This document shows, piece after piece, positions 1-8,446 of a stretch of DNA of 64,000 nt (position 1 is the stretch's first letter; the number at the start of each line of letters is the position of its first letter). Under the pieces are notes generated by a model. It was given only the letters and a program-made list of their open reading frames with translations. It had not been told where the DNA came from and ran no database searches. Position numbers and translations under genes: made by a program. Source of the stretch: Chromohalobacter israelensis (GTDB lineage: Bacteria; Pseudomonadota; Gammaproteobacteria; Pseudomonadales; Halomonadaceae); the NCBI GenBank assembly GCA_000761475.1, contig JQNW01000004.1:1-64000 (forward strand). The letters are read 5' to 3'.

Positions 1-74
1 AGGATACGCCACCCTTCCTACCTCCTCCCGTACACCAGAAGTCACCATAGCTCCGTGGGCGGGTGGGTGAGCGT

Positions 75-103
75 TTGCCTGTGAGCGGGGCCTGTGCTTT
101 AGT
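75..103 (+). promoter_or_regulatory. Possible sigma70 promoter of the small lipoprotein gene
   Basis: TTGCCT (75-80) and TTTAGT (98-103) are separated by 17 bases; each matches 4 of 6 consensus bases. It lies 47 bases before the start codon of the lipoprotein gene. The match is weak, so this is only a candidate. Nothing else is recognised in bases 1-149. Confidence 0.3.
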
Positions 104-149
104 AAAGGCGTACATGGAGTAAGCACCCACCTCAAAGGAGAGAGAACCG

Positions 150-350
150 ATGCGTAGTGAATGGCTCAAGAAGCTGGCGCTGATGCTGGTGATTGGAATG
201 ACCGCCTTCGGTGTCGTTGCCTGCGACAACGATGAAGGGCCGGCCGAAGAAGCCGGCGAGTCCGTGGATGATGCCATGGACAACGCGGGTGACAGCATGG
301 AAGATGCGGGTGAGGACATTCAGGACGCTGCCGAAGACGCCCAGAACTGA
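150..350 (+). CDS. Small acidic lipoprotein, entericidin-like size
   Basis: This 66-residue protein has a lysine-bearing hydrophobic signal (residues 1-24) ending in a lipobox, FGVVAC, so Cys25 should be lipidated. The next residue is Asp26, the +2 aspartate that by the E. coli Lol rule keeps a lipoprotein in the inner membrane. The mature part is about 40 residues of Asp, Glu and Ala in a repeating DDAMDNAGDSMEDAGED pattern, probably one acidic amphipathic helix. A strong ribosome binding site (AAGGAG, 135-140) precedes the ATG and a rho-independent terminator follows, so it is a single-gene transcript. In size and lipobox it resembles entericidin-like envelope-stress lipoproteins, but no family signature is certain and its function is unknown. 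Confidence 0.8.
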   Translation: MRSEWLKKLALMLVIGMTAFGVVACDNDEGPAEEAGESVDDAMDNAGDSMEDAGEDIQDAAEDAQN

Positions 351-375
351 TGCTATCCTGAGTCGTGTAATACCG

Positions 376-404
376 AAAAGGCCGGACAGATGTCCGGCCT
401 TTTT
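376..404 (+). terminator. Rho-independent terminator after the small lipoprotein
   Basis: A perfect 9-bp stem, GGCCGGACA/TGTCCGGCC, with a 2-base loop is preceded by AAAA and followed by TTTTT. It begins 25 bases after the lipoprotein stop codon. Confidence 0.9.
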
Positions 405-431
405 CATGGCGGGTAGGGTAGAACGCTGAAG

Positions 432-453
432 TGACCCCCTCCAGAGCTGCACA
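432..453 (+). repeat. Left terminal inverted repeat of the IS3-family element
   Basis: TGACCCCCT is followed by six bases and CTGCACA. The right end (1612-1632), read on the other strand, gives TGACCCCCT, five bases and CTGCACA, so the ends pair with a one-base length difference in the middle. Confidence 0.75.
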
Positions 454-482
454 GGCTATAGTGCAGTCATCAGGAGGACAGG

Positions 483-794
483 ATGAGCGACGACACCCCC
501 ATCAAACGATGGACCGCGAAGCGCAAAGCGTCCGTGGTCATGGATATCTTCAAGGGCAAGACCACGGTCGCTGAGGTCGCGCGACAGCATGACCTCACCG
601 TCTCCGAGGTCGAAGGCTGGATCGATGAAGCCCAGCGCAACATGGAGAACGGGTTCAAGGCCCGCCCCAAGGATATCCGCGAGCAATATGAGTCTGACTT
701 GCGGGAAACCAAGGAGGCGTTGGGCGAGGCCCACTTGCAGATCTACGCACTAAAAAAGTGGCGTCGCCTGCTCGACGAGGACGAGAACTCGTAA
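483..794 (+). CDS. IS3-family transposase OrfA (helix-turn-helix protein)
   Basis: OrfA is 103 residues. Its N-terminal two thirds is a helix-turn-helix domain (about residues 11-55, containing VAEVARQHDLTVSEVEGWI) of the kind that binds the terminal inverted repeats. The C-terminal part is charged and helical, as in the leucine-zipper region used for multimerisation. Its start has an AGGAGGACAGG ribosome binding region. Near the 3' end lies the A AAA AAG slippery heptamer at which some ribosomes move to frame -1 and make the OrfAB transposase. Without the shift, ribosomes stop at 794 and give OrfA alone, a regulator in this family. Confidence 0.9.
   Translation: MSDDTPIKRWTAKRKASVVMDIFKGKTTVAEVARQHDLTVSEVEGWIDEAQRNMENGFKARPKDIREQYESDLRETKEALGEAHLQIYALKKWRRLLDEDENS
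752..758 (+). other. Programmed -1 ribosomal frameshift site (A6G) of the IS
   Basis: The heptamer A-AAA-AAG is in the exact zero-frame register for simultaneous slippage: codons AAA (753-755) and AAG (756-758). After slippage the next codon is GTG at 758, which enters the OrfB frame without a stop. This is the canonical IS3-family signal. Confidence 0.85.
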
Positions 795-1609
795 GGTCGC
801 TGCAGGCGGAAATGGCCCAGGAAGGCCGGGTGGTATCATTGGCCAAACTTTGTCGCTGGCTGGATTTCCCTCGGCGCAGTCTGTATTACCGGCCAAAGGC
901 GCGGCCTCGTGTCGTGAATACGGATCTGACGGCTCGGGTGAAGCTGACGCTGGAACGCTTCCCCAGCTACGGCTATCGCCGGCTGGCGTGCGTGCTGGGC
1001 GAGAACCGTAAGCCGATCCAGCGCATCCTGCAGCTCAAAGGCTGGCAGGTGCGCAAGCGACCGCAGGGCTTCCGACCTCGCGCCAGACGCTTGCCGTCAG
1101 TCACCTCACGGCCAGATGAGCGCTGGGCCACGGATCTCACTCACGTGTGGTGCGGTAAGGATCGGCGGGCCAGCTTGGCGGTCATCATCGACTGTTGCAC
1201 GCGTGAGATCCTCGGTTGGCGATTATCGGACAATGGCAGCAGCAAGACCGCGGAGGCCGCCTTGGAGGAAGCACTGATTTATCGGCTGGGGGCGCTGGGA
1301 CGCGTTCAGCAACCGCTGGCCCTTCGCTCCGATAACGGGCTCGTTTTCAGCAGCCGCCACTACACGGGCACGGTAAAGGCCTATGGCCTCACGCAGGAGT
1401 TCACGACGCCATATACACCGGAACAGAACGGGCTCGTGGAGCGCTTCTTCCGCTCCTTGAAGGAGGAGTGCATCTGGCTTCACCGTTTCGAATCGCTGGG
1501 CCAAGCCAGGGTCGTGATCAATCGCTGGATCCGGTACTACAACGAAGAGCGGCCACATCAGTCTCTGGACTACGTGGCACCCCGAGCACACCCCGCATTA
1601 ACGGCGTAG
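758..1609 (+). CDS. IS3-family transposase OrfB (DDE integrase domain)
   Basis: OrfB is 283 residues and is normally made as the C-terminal part of an OrfAB fusion beginning at 483. An N-terminal helical region (about 1-110) precedes an rve-type integrase core. The catalytic triad is intact: Asp126 (WATDLTHV), Asp192 (LRSDNG) and Glu228 (NGLVERFF), giving the D-35-E spacing of the family. The conserved RPHQSLDY block lies near the C terminus. It catalyses strand cleavage and transfer at the IS ends. The GTG at 758 lies within the slippery region and has no ribosome binding site of its own, so independent initiation is unlikely. No truncation or frameshift damage is visible. Confidence 0.92.
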   Translation: MASPARRGRELVRSLQAEMAQEGRVVSLAKLCRWLDFPRRSLYYRPKARPRVVNTDLTARVKLTLERFPSYGYRRLACVLGENRKPIQRILQLKGWQVRKRPQGFRPRARRLPSVTSRPDERWATDLTHVWCGKDRRASLAVIIDCCTREILGWRLSDNGSSKTAEAALEEALIYRLGALGRVQQPLALRSDNGLVFSSRHYTGTVKAYGLTQEFTTPYTPEQNGLVERFFRSLKEECIWLHRFESLGQARVVINRWIRYYNEERPHQSLDYVAPRAHPALTA

Positions 1610-1611
1610 GG

Positions 1612-1632
1612 TGTGCAGAAACCAGGGGGTCA
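1612..1632 (-). repeat. Right terminal inverted repeat of the IS3-family element
   Basis: On the minus strand this reads TGACCCCCT, five bases, CTGCACA, matching the left end. It follows the transposase stop codon by two bases. Confidence 0.75.
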
Positions 1633-1660
1633 TTACAACGCCGTTGAAGAGCGCTGGCGT

Positions 1661-2488
1661 TCAGGTGCCGGGGTTCTGCTCGATTCCCTGGACGTACCAG
1701 GGCGCGCCTTCGCGTAAATCGCGAATCAGGTGCCAGGTTTCATTGAATTCGTTGCGTTCCCCATTTTCGTCGAGAACACCGTGAAACAACACGCTGGCTT
1801 CGGCTTGTTGACCGATTTCCCTGACGTCGCCAAGCTCGGCGAACAGGCGCACGATTTCGGTGCGATTGTTCGCGGGTTGTTGTGCCCGCTCCTCGCGCAG
1901 CAGGTTGTAGAGAGTTGGCGTGACGTACTCTTGAATGCGAGCCAGGTCGTTATTGTCCCAGGCACGCTGGAGCGTCATGAAGTGTTCCTTGGCCCCGCCC
2001 AGAAAACGTTCCTTGTCGAACCATTCTGGGGTTGCGCCGCTGCTCGGCATGGACGCGCCGCCGGTGGAGAAGGGTGAGGTGGTGGTCGCCTCCTCTTGAT
2101 GCGGTTGGCGTGCCTGATGCTGCGGTCCCTCGCTGGTCGCCACGCGACGGGCCCGCAACAAGCGGAACGCGAACCAGGCAATCAGCGCGACCAGCAGGAT
2201 ATCGAGAAAGCGAATGCCATCGAAGGCACCGCCGAAGAACAGAGAGGCCAGCAAGCCTCCCGCGAGCAAGCCGGCAAAGGGACCGGCGAAACGCGACAAC
2301 CCCGCGCTGGGCTGGCGCTGAGGAGTTGCCGCATTCGTGCGGCTCGTTGCGGCAGGACTATCCGCGGAGCGTGAATAACTGCCAAAGCTCTTGCCACCGC
2401 CGAGCCGCTTGGCGTCGGCATGGTCGACTGCCAGGCCGAAGCCCAGGAAGCCGACCACGAGCATTACGAAAAGGTTGCGCATGCGCAT
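1661..2488 (-). CDS. Tim44-like domain membrane protein
   Basis: The protein is 275 residues. It has a cleavable-looking signal (residues 1-26, ending HADAK), a low-complexity Ser/Ala/Gln linker, two close hydrophobic segments (about 68-112, glycine-rich then leucine-rich), a second polar linker, and a C-terminal Tim44-like fold (about 155-270) with the typical start FLGGAKEHFMTLQRAWDNND. In bacteria this architecture is an inner-membrane protein with a soluble Tim44/MrpL45-type domain; its role is not settled and it is often found near envelope functions. It stands alone next to the IS element, which ends about 28 bases beyond its stop codon. An alternative start is Met3. The family call is good; the function is not known. 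Confidence 0.85.
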   Translation of the reverse strand: MRMRNLFVMLVVGFLGFGLAVDHADAKRLGGGKSFGSYSRSADSPAATSRTNAATPQRQPSAGLSRFAGPFAGLLAGGLLASLFFGGAFDGIRFLDILLVALIAWFAFRLLRARRVATSEGPQHQARQPHQEEATTTSPFSTGGASMPSSGATPEWFDKERFLGGAKEHFMTLQRAWDNNDLARIQEYVTPTLYNLLREERAQQPANNRTEIVRLFAELGDVREIGQQAEASVLFHGVLDENGERNEFNETWHLIRDLREGAPWYVQGIEQNPGT

Positions 2489-2612
2489 CTCCCGCAGAAT
2501 GAGAAAGGGGGTGAACCCGGATTCTCGATTCTAGCGGGGATTCAGCGTTGAAGATATCAGCGCTGTGGGTCGGAGAGGATATCGGGGATATGCCGCGATC
2601 CCGCCGCCACGA

Positions 2613-3401
2613 TCAGGCGCCCGCCACGTCGCTCTCGCGGCGCGTGAAGACCCAGGTATCGCCCTCGGAAAGGCCCGCATTGAAGGCATAACCGGCAACG
2701 TCGAAGCCCTTCAGGTCGTCGGGGGTATCGATGCGCTCCTTGATCATCCAGGCGCTCATGAGGCCGCGTGCCTTCTTGGCATAGAAGCTGACGATCTTGA
2801 ACTGGCCGTTCTTCTCGTCCTTGAAGACCGGCGTGATGACACGACAGGTCAAGCGCTTGGCATCGATGGCCTTGAAATACTCGTTGGAGGCCAGGTTGAC
2901 CAGGACAGGGGTGCCACTGTCTTCCACGGCCTTGGAAAGATCCTGAGTGAGCCGTTCGCGCCAGAAGGCGTAAAGATCCTTGCCGGCCCGGTTGGCCAGC
3001 TTGGTGCCCATTTCGAGCCGATAGGGCTGGATCAAGTCGAGGGGGCGCAGCAGTCCATATAGACCCGAGAGAATTCGCAGGCGTCGCTGTGCCACTTCGT
3101 TGTCCGCCTCGCTGAACGCGGCCGCATCCAGCCCCTGATAGACGTCGCCCTGGAAAGCCTGCACGGCCGGCTTGGCGTTCTCCGGCGAAAAGGGAGGAGC
3201 CCACTCGGCGAAGCGCGCAGCGTTCAGTCCTGCCAGCTTGTCGCTGATGCCCATCAGCTCGGACAGTCGCTGGGGCGAATAATCGCGCAGGATCTCGATC
3301 AGCTCGGCGCTTTGCTCGAGGTACTGGGGTTGGGTATAGGTCGCCGTCGTCGGCGGTGTCTCGAAATCCAGCGTCTTGGCCGGTGATATCACGCTCAGCA
3401 T
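2613..3401 (-). CDS. yaaA: YaaA, peroxide stress resistance protein
   Basis: The protein is 262 residues from the ATG at 3401 and begins [13 protein letters not shown], the hallmark N terminus of the YaaA (DUF328) family. In E. coli YaaA is OxyR-regulated and limits free intracellular iron under peroxide stress. The length matches the family. The frame stays open upstream to 3512, but the internal ATG has a GAGG ribosome binding site nine bases before it and starts exactly at the conserved family N terminus, so the extension is rejected. A TATACT hexamer lies about 40 bases upstream of the start. The gene is separated from the upstream aldo-keto reductase by a strong hairpin and is probably transcribed alone. 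Confidence 0.93.
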   Translation of the reverse strand: MLSVISPAKTLDFETPPTTATYTQPQYLEQSAELIEILRDYSPQRLSELMGISDKLAGLNAARFAEWAPPFSPENAKPAVQAFQGDVYQGLDAAAFSEADNEVAQRRLRILSGLYGLLRPLDLIQPYRLEMGTKLANRAGKDLYAFWRERLTQDLSKAVEDSGTPVLVNLASNEYFKAIDAKRLTCRVITPVFKDEKNGQFKIVSFYAKKARGLMSAWMIKERIDTPDDLKGFDVAGYAFNAGLSEGDTWVFTRRESDVAGA

Positions 3402-3473
3402 GCACGGTCCTCGCGTCAAAATCGTGTGACTCGTTACAACAGTATAACAAGCTGTCCCGGTGGGGCCGATGAC

Positions 3474-3502
3474 AGCGTGTCTATCGCTTCGATAGACACG
3501 CT
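3474..3502 (-). terminator. Perfect 13-bp stem-loop after the aldo-keto reductase gene
   Basis: AGCGTGTCTATCG and CGATAGACACGCT pair perfectly around a 3-base loop, ten bases beyond the reductase stop. There is no T-run, so it may be a terminator with a weak tail, an mRNA-stabilising stem, or an operator. Confidence 0.5.
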
Positions 3503-3511
3503 CGACATGCA

Positions 3512-4543
3512 TCAGGGGCAGGGGTTGGGGTGCTGACGGTGCACGTTTTCGATGGCTTCCAGCACACTGTCATCCAGCGTCAGTGTCTCGCTGGCCAGAT
3601 TGGACTCGAGCTGGTCGAGCGTGGTCGCGCCGATGATGTTGCTGGTCAAGAACGAGCGTGAATTGACGTAGGCCAGTGCCATCTGGGCGGGATCGAGTCC
3701 GTGCTCCCGGGCGATATCGACATAGGCGTGGATCGCCTTCTCGGCGAGGTCCGACGTGTAGCGCTGGAAGCGTTCGAACAACGTCAGGCGTCCCTGGGGC
3801 GGCCGTGCGCCATCGAGGTATTTGCCGGTCAGCGCGCCGAATGCCAGCGGTGAATAAGCCAGCAAGCCGACATCCTCGCGATGGGCGATTTCCGCCAGGC
3901 CCACCTCGAAGCTGCGGTTGAGCAGGTTGTAGGGGTTCTGCACGCTGGCCACGCGCGGCACGCCCAGGATGTCGGCGAGTCGCAGGCTCTGCATCACGCC
4001 CCAGGGGGTCTCGTTGGACAGGCCGATGGCGCGGATCTTGCCGGCGTCGACGAGCTCCTTCAAGGCCTGGAGGGATTCGGCCAGGGGAGTGGCGTTCTCG
4101 CTCTCGTCATGCTGATAACCCAGCTTGCCGAAGAAGTTGGCGTTGCGGTCGGGCCAGTGAAGCTGGTACAGGTCGATATAGTCGGTCTGCAGTCGCGCCA
4201 GGCTGTCGTCGACGGCGCGGTGCAGATGGTCGCGGGTCAGGCGCGGTCCGCCCCGTATATGGTCGAGCCCCGGCCCTGCTGCCTTGGTCGCGAGAATCAG
4301 GTCGTCGCGCTTGCCGCGTGCCTTGAGCCAGCTCCCGATGTACGCCTCGGTGCGCCCTTGCGTTTCCGCCTTGGGCGGGACGGGGTACATTTCGGCGGTG
4401 TCGATGAAATTGATGCCCGCGGCCGTGGCGCGATCGAGCTGAGCGTGTGCTTCGGCCTCGCTGTTCTGCTCGCCAAAGGTCATGGTGCCGAGGCAAAGTC
4501 GGCTGACATGCATGCCGGTCTGGCCGAGAGGACGTGTCTGCAT
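3512..4543 (-). CDS. tas: Tas-like NADP(H)-dependent aldo-keto reductase
   Basis: This 343-residue protein has an aldo-keto reductase TIM barrel. It opens with [21 protein letters not shown]; the catalytic tetrad is visible in order as Asp and Tyr ([11 protein letters not shown]), Lys ([11 protein letters not shown]) and His (YQLHWPDR). The TAEMYPVPP segment with a long insertion is typical of the E. coli Tas subgroup (346 residues), which suppresses tyrosine starvation in some mutants and reduces carbonyl compounds; the physiological substrate is unknown. The ATG at 4543 matches the family start. It is a single gene, divergent from the Sel1 protein gene, with a stem-loop behind it. Confidence 0.88.
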   Translation of the reverse strand: MQTRPLGQTGMHVSRLCLGTMTFGEQNSEAEAHAQLDRATAAGINFIDTAEMYPVPPKAETQGRTEAYIGSWLKARGKRDDLILATKAAGPGLDHIRGGPRLTRDHLHRAVDDSLARLQTDYIDLYQLHWPDRNANFFGKLGYQHDESENATPLAESLQALKELVDAGKIRAIGLSNETPWGVMQSLRLADILGVPRVASVQNPYNLLNRSFEVGLAEIAHREDVGLLAYSPLAFGALTGKYLDGARPPQGRLTLFERFQRYTSDLAEKAIHAYVDIAREHGLDPAQMALAYVNSRSFLTSNIIGATTLDQLESNLASETLTLDDSVLEAIENVHRQHPNPCP

Positions 4544-4797
4544 CGGAGTCTCCGCACGGGTTCACAAGATGGGTGGAATCGGCATGGTAGCGGGGCGGCA
4601 TGCGGGCGGCAAACCGGGGGGTTGAGTCGTCCCGGGGGTAGGCGTATGCTTGGCGCCCCGTTGGCCGGGATAGGGGTTATCCAAGAGGTAATTCGGCGCA
4701 ACGACGATGTTTGAACCGGGGTGTTGGCACGTGCAGGGAGAGCTCGAGCCGACGCAATCGTTTATTTACCTTTTCGGTTACGACGACTTCAAGGTCG

Positions 4798-5313
4798 ATG
4801 GTTATGCAACAGGCTTCCTCTCTGCTGATTCGGCTCGAATACCGTCTCGCAGCCCAACTGTTTCATGCCCGCTGGATGACACGCTCTCCCGGCAAGCATC
4901 GTTTGACGATGCGTTTGTTTCAGCGCTGTGCCGAAGCCGGTCACACCGCTGCGCTGTCGTTTTACGGCCATATGCTGTTTCACCGTGGCAACTCACCCCA
5001 GGACAAGGCCAAGGGTGCACGCTATGTGCTCCAGGCCGCGCACGCCGGTGACGTCCATGCCCAGTACCAGGCCGGTCGCATCTACGAGCACGGCTGTGCA
5101 CAGTATGCGCGTCGTGAAGAGAAAGCCGTGACATGGTACGCGCGTGCCGCCGAGGCCGGTCACGAACTCGCCGCCGAACGCATGGCCAACGCCTATCGCC
5201 ATGCGCAACTCGGCCTGCCCGTCGATTCCCGGCGCGCCGCACAATGGGAGGCGCTCGCCGAGCGCGCCCAGCGAAGCGAAGCGGGGGAGCCGGTTGCCTC
5301 GCTGACGCACTGA
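4798..5313 (+). CDS. Sel1-repeat protein (SLR/TPR-like)
   Basis: The protein is about 170 residues and carries at least two Sel1-like repeats: AKGARYVLQAAHAGDVHAQY (near 70-95) and EKAVTWYARAAEAGHELAAE (near 110-130). A less regular repeat precedes them (RLFQRCAEAGHTAALSFYGH). Such alpha-solenoid repeats bind partner proteins; no signal peptide is evident, so a cytoplasmic adaptor is likely. Two close ATGs (4798 and 4804) share the AAGG at 4791-4794; 4804 has the better spacing. A longer open frame from 4711 lacks a ribosome binding site. The partner cannot be told from the neighbours. Confidence 0.8.
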   Translation: MVMQQASSLLIRLEYRLAAQLFHARWMTRSPGKHRLTMRLFQRCAEAGHTAALSFYGHMLFHRGNSPQDKAKGARYVLQAAHAGDVHAQYQAGRIYEHGCAQYARREEKAVTWYARAAEAGHELAAERMANAYRHAQLGLPVDSRRAAQWEALAERAQRSEAGEPVASLTH

Positions 5314-5432
5314 GCGAGGGCGCCGAGGCTCGCATCATATCCCGCGTTCACGTAGTCTGAGCGTCATGCCCGCGCACGTGCCCGCGGGCCATGGCCTGTT
5401 CGTGATATCGCTTTGAAGAGGAATGCCGCCAC

Positions 5433-5930
5433 GTGTTGCCGATCCTGCTCGATATCGAAGCGTCCGGTTTCGGGCGTGGCAGCTATCCGATAGAAGTCGG
5501 CTTGGCCCGGGCCGATGGCAGTACCTGTGCCTTCCTCATCCAGCCCCTGGAAGAATGGACCCACTGGGACCCGAAAGCGGAGTTGCTGCATGGCATCTCG
5601 CGCGGGCGCCTGCATCGCGAGGGGCATCCCGTCATCGAGGTCGCGCGCTGGCTCAACGACGAACTGGCGAGTGCAGGCATCGCCTACAGCGACAGCTGGG
5701 GCTATGACAACACCTGGCTGTCGCTGTTGTTCCATCACGCCGGCATGCTGCCGCGTTTTCGGCTCGAGGCCTTGCGCCGGTTGCTCGATGAGTCGCAGCT
5801 CGAGCGCTGGGGGGCCATGAAGGAAACGATCATTCGCGAACGTGGCATCCAGCGCCATCGCGCCGGCGAGGATGCGCGGCTGCTGCAACTGACCTACCAG
5901 CGTACCCGCGACGCCGCGGGGCTCGCCTGA
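5433..5930 (+). CDS. DEDDh-family 3'-5' exonuclease-like protein
   Basis: The 165-residue protein begins LPILLDIEASGFG, which contains the D-x-E motif I of DEDD exonucleases. Motif II is probably in the SWGYDNTWL segment, and motif III is HRAGEDARLLQL near the C terminus, with the H-x4-D spacing of the DEDDh class. This suggests a metal-dependent 3'-5' nuclease of the RNase T/DnaQ superfamily, perhaps acting on RNA or short DNA ends; the substrate cannot be assigned. The start is a GTG with GAAGAGGA upstream. It stands between the Sel1 gene and a convergent oxidoreductase gene. At 165 residues it is a minimal catalytic domain with no added modules. Confidence 0.75.
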   Translation: MLPILLDIEASGFGRGSYPIEVGLARADGSTCAFLIQPLEEWTHWDPKAELLHGISRGRLHREGHPVIEVARWLNDELASAGIAYSDSWGYDNTWLSLLFHHAGMLPRFRLEALRRLLDESQLERWGAMKETIIRERGIQRHRAGEDARLLQLTYQRTRDAAGLA

Positions 5931-5972
5931 CGCTGGCCCATACGCTCTGCCGCCGATCGGCCGCTATGTCGG

Positions 5973-6944
5973 CTAGCCTTCCCCGCTCACGCTGAGCAGT
6001 ATCTTGCCCGTGTTGGCGTTGTCGGTCAGGTGGCGCATCGCCGTGTCGGCTTCCTGAATGGGCCAGACACGGTCGATCAACGGGGTGATCTCGCCGCTGG
6101 TGAATTTGGGCCAGACGTGGGCGTGAAGCGCATCGAGAATGGCGCCCTTGGCACGGGGCGAACGCGAGCGGAGCGTCGAGCCGATGATGCGCTGACGCTT
6201 CATGAGCAGCCGGGCGAGGTCGACCTGCGCGTCGCGGCCTGCCATCAGGCCGATCACCACCAGGCGTCCCTCGGCGTTGAGAATCTGCAGGTCCTGCGCG
6301 ATGTATTCGCCGCCCACCGGATCGAGAATCATGTCGGCTCCGCCCCAGGCATTGATGGGCTCGACGAAGCTGCCGTCGTGTCGGTTCCAGCCGGCGTCGG
6401 CGCCCAGGCGCTGACAGGCCTCCAGCTTGGCCTGGCTGCCGACGGTCACGAAGCAGGGATTGCCGAAGGCTCGGCAAAGTTGAATGGCCGCCGTGCCCAC
6501 GCCGCTGGCTCCCGCGTGCAGCACCACCCGCTCACCGCGTTGCACGGCGCCTTCCATGTACAGGTTGAGCCATGCCGTGGCGAAGACTTCCGGCAGGGCG
6601 GCGGCTTCACGCAGGCCCAGCCCCGTCGGAATGGGCAACACCTGTGCCTCGGCGACCACGACCTGCTCGGCATAGCCGCCCCCGGCGAGCAAGGCGCAGA
6701 CCTTGTCGCCGGGCTTGAAGCGTTCCACGCCACGACCCACTTCGGCGATCGTGCCGCTGACCTCCAGGCCGGGGATCTCGCTTTCACCCTCGGGAGGCGG
6801 GTAGTGCCCCGCACGCTGCATGGCATCCGCGCGGTTCATGCCGGCCCAGGCGACGTCGATACGCACGGCGTCGGCGGCAATGCTCGACGGCGCTTCGTGC
6901 TCCCGCCAGACGAGTCTCTGGTCTTCGATCGCAATGGCGTACAT
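5973..6944 (-). CDS. PIG3/QOR-type NAD(P)H quinone oxidoreductase
   Basis: The protein is 323 residues from the ATG at 6944 (MYAIAIEDQRL). It is a zinc-independent medium-chain dehydrogenase: a GroES-like N-terminal domain with AGMNRADAMQRAGHYPPP, then a Rossmann domain with the nucleotide-binding segment LHAGASGVGTAAIQL. The N-terminal signature and length fit the PIG3 (TIGR02824) quinone reductase subgroup, which uses NADPH to reduce quinones. An alternative start 10 residues upstream (6974) adds an arginine-rich stretch not typical of the family. The next gene upstream on the same strand is the LOG protein; the 69-base gap leaves it unclear whether they share a transcript. Confidence 0.85.
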   Translation of the reverse strand: MYAIAIEDQRLVWREHEAPSSIAADAVRIDVAWAGMNRADAMQRAGHYPPPEGESEIPGLEVSGTIAEVGRGVERFKPGDKVCALLAGGGYAEQVVVAEAQVLPIPTGLGLREAAALPEVFATAWLNLYMEGAVQRGERVVLHAGASGVGTAAIQLCRAFGNPCFVTVGSQAKLEACQRLGADAGWNRHDGSFVEPINAWGGADMILDPVGGEYIAQDLQILNAEGRLVVIGLMAGRDAQVDLARLLMKRQRIIGSTLRSRSPRAKGAILDALHAHVWPKFTSGEITPLIDRVWPIQEADTAMRHLTDNANTGKILLSVSGEG

Positions 6945-7013
6945 CGAGCGTCTCCTCCTGAACGGTTGATCCACGGTTGAGCGGCATGCTCCCGGCAGTG
7001 TCGAACGCTCCTC

Positions 7014-7574
7014 TCACGAGGTCGCGGGTTGTGCGTGATACGCGCTCACCAGGCGCTCGAGCAGCAGGTCGGGATCGGCGGCAGCGAACAATCGCGACCG
7101 CGTCTCGGGGTTGAGAAACCCGTGTTCGACGGTGTGGTCGAGGAATGTCAATAATGGGCGATAGAAGCCGTTCACGTCGAGTACGCCGATGGGCTTGTCA
7201 TGGAGCCCCAGATATTGCCAGGTCCAGGTCTCGAACAGTTCCTCGAGCGTGCCGATCCCGCCTGGCAGCGCGATGAAGGCATTGGCGTGCTCGGCCATGG
7301 CCGCCTTGCGTGCGTGCATGTCATCGACGCGCAGCAGCCGGGTCAGTCCCTCGTGGGCCATTTCGCGCTCGACCAGATGGTGGGGAATGACGCCGATGAC
7401 TTCGCCGCCCTCGCGCAGCGCGGCATCGGCCACGGCGCCCATCAGCCCCACCCGGGCGCCGCCATAGACCAGTCCCCAGCCACGCCGGGCGATGCTCCGG
7501 CCGAGGGTTTCGGCGGCGAGGCGGAAGCTGTCGTCGTGTCCTTCACGGGATCCCATGTAAATGCAGATGCGCAC
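7014..7574 (-). CDS. LOG-family nucleotide 5'-monophosphate phosphoribohydrolase
   Basis: The 186-residue protein carries the LOG (TIGR00730) signatures: a Rossmann-type start [32 protein letters not shown], and the catalytic [16 protein letters not shown] motif (PGGxGTxxE). Members release ribose 5-phosphate from cytokinin or other nucleotide monophosphates. I chose the GTG at 7574 because a GGAGG lies five bases upstream and the conserved fold starts there; the frame is open further to 7685 but that extension is not conserved-looking. It is 31 bases downstream of the DUF501 gene on the same strand, so the two may be co-transcribed. Confidence 0.9.
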   Translation of the reverse strand: MRICIYMGSREGHDDSFRLAAETLGRSIARRGWGLVYGGARVGLMGAVADAALREGGEVIGVIPHHLVEREMAHEGLTRLLRVDDMHARKAAMAEHANAFIALPGGIGTLEELFETWTWQYLGLHDKPIGVLDVNGFYRPLLTFLDHTVEHGFLNPETRSRLFAAADPDLLLERLVSAYHAQPATS

Positions 7575-7605
7575 GATTCCCTCCTTGAGCGAGATGACAG
7601 GATGA

Positions 7606-8127
7606 CTAGCGCAGACAGGCGAGCACGTCGTGCTCGGCATCCATCCAGCGGCCGATGGCGTTGTCGCCGCACAGATGATGGGCATATTGGGTGTGCAGAC
7701 AGCGCACCTGTTCCCAGTTGGCGATGCCGCCGATGCCGCGTTGGGTGAAGAGGTCGCGATAGCCGCGATGTTCGACGATGTCGCGCTCCGCCGCGCTCAT
7801 CGAGCGCCAGCGTTGCGCCACATAATCCTCGTGGCTACGCCGGTAGTCGGCCAGAAACTCGGGATCTTCCTGCAGGCGTGCCTCGAGGGCCTTGATCACG
7901 CCTTGGGCTTCGATGCGCGAAATGGCGATCTTCAAGCGTTCGGAACACAGCCAGAACAGGGTGGGGAAGGGCTTGTCGTCGACGATGGCGTGCATGCGCA
8001 GCACCAGCGGTGTGCCATCTTGCGTGGCGGCGGCCACGGTCTGGATGCCGCGCGGTGCACGGCCCAGCTGCTGGGTAATGATGGCCAGTTGGCGCGCGTC
8101 CGGCGCCTGTTCAGGGCGAATCACCAT
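7606..8127 (-). CDS. DUF501 family protein
   Basis: The 173-residue protein fits the DUF501 family: [11 protein letters not shown] near the N terminus, then [25 protein letters not shown] (the FPTxxWL...L...SRIEA core) and a C-terminal region rich in Tyr, His and Cys ([19 protein letters not shown]). The family is conserved but has no known activity. The ATG at 8127 overlaps the end of the upstream 104-residue gene by 17 bases, which suggests translational coupling; the ribosome binding site is poor. The frame runs open upstream to 8412, but that part is the shadow of the neighbouring gene. Confidence 0.82.
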   Translation of the reverse strand: MVIRPEQAPDARQLAIITQQLGRAPRGIQTVAAATQDGTPLVLRMHAIVDDKPFPTLFWLCSERLKIAISRIEAQGVIKALEARLQEDPEFLADYRRSHEDYVAQRWRSMSAAERDIVEHRGYRDLFTQRGIGGIANWEQVRCLHTQYAHHLCGDNAIGRWMDAEHDVLACLR

Positions 8128-8425
8128 CGTGGGGGTCCAGTACGAATTTCGGCGAGTGGGCAACGGCTCGAAAGAATGCCGTATTGAGCTGCGCGGGCGT
8201 CGGTGCGTAATGCCATTCACGTTCGCAGTAGTCGCGTGCCCGGGCGAGTAGCGTGTCATACAGGCGATTGAACGGAGCATCATAATCGTAGGGATCAGCG
8301 CCGGGCAACCGCAGGTGAGGATAGTCGGCGAAGCGTGCGATGAAGAAGCGTTCCAGCGCCGTTTCGACCGTGCGATGCCGGTGCCGGTCGTCGGGCGTGA
8401 GCCACAAGTCATAACGAATCGCCAT
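8111..8425 (-). CDS. Hypothetical protein upstream of the DUF501 gene
   Basis: I do not recognise this 104-residue protein. It is rich in Arg, His, Tyr and Asp (MAIRYDLWLTPDDRHRHRT at the N terminus), has no signal peptide or membrane segment, and looks like a small soluble helical protein. It overlaps the DUF501 gene by 17 bases and starts 21 bases below the ybaK stop, so it is probably part of a transcript running thioesterase-ybaK-this gene-DUF501. Its close coupling to DUF501 is the only clue to its role. Confidence 0.65.
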   Translation of the reverse strand: MAIRYDLWLTPDDRHRHRTVETALERFFIARFADYPHLRLPGADPYDYDAPFNRLYDTLLARARDYCEREWHYAPTPAQLNTAFFRAVAHSPKFVLDPHDGDSP

Positions 8426-8446
8426 GGCGCGTTCCTCGCGTGGGCG

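Larger units (their letters stand above)
432..1632 (+). mobile_element. Complete IS3-family insertion sequence (about 1.2 kb)
   Basis: The element carries the two overlapping frames of the IS3 family with an A6G slippery site between them. It is bounded by imperfect inverted repeats that begin TGACCCCCT and share an inner CTGCACA block. Both ends have the TG...CA termini usual for the family. No short target duplication is visible: the left flank ends in CTGAAG and the right flank starts TTACAACG. Both frames and both ends look intact, so it may still be active. It sits between the lipoprotein terminator and the end of the Tim44-domain gene and interrupts no recognisable gene. Confidence 0.9.

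Noticed and set aside
427-1640. Target site duplication of the IS element
   Set aside because: Flanks CTGAAG and TTACAACG do not share a 3 to 5 base repeat, also when the ends are shifted by a base or two.
3402-3512. Longer yaaA start at 3512
   Set aside because: The extension has no family similarity; the ATG at 3401 matches the conserved start and has a ribosome binding site.
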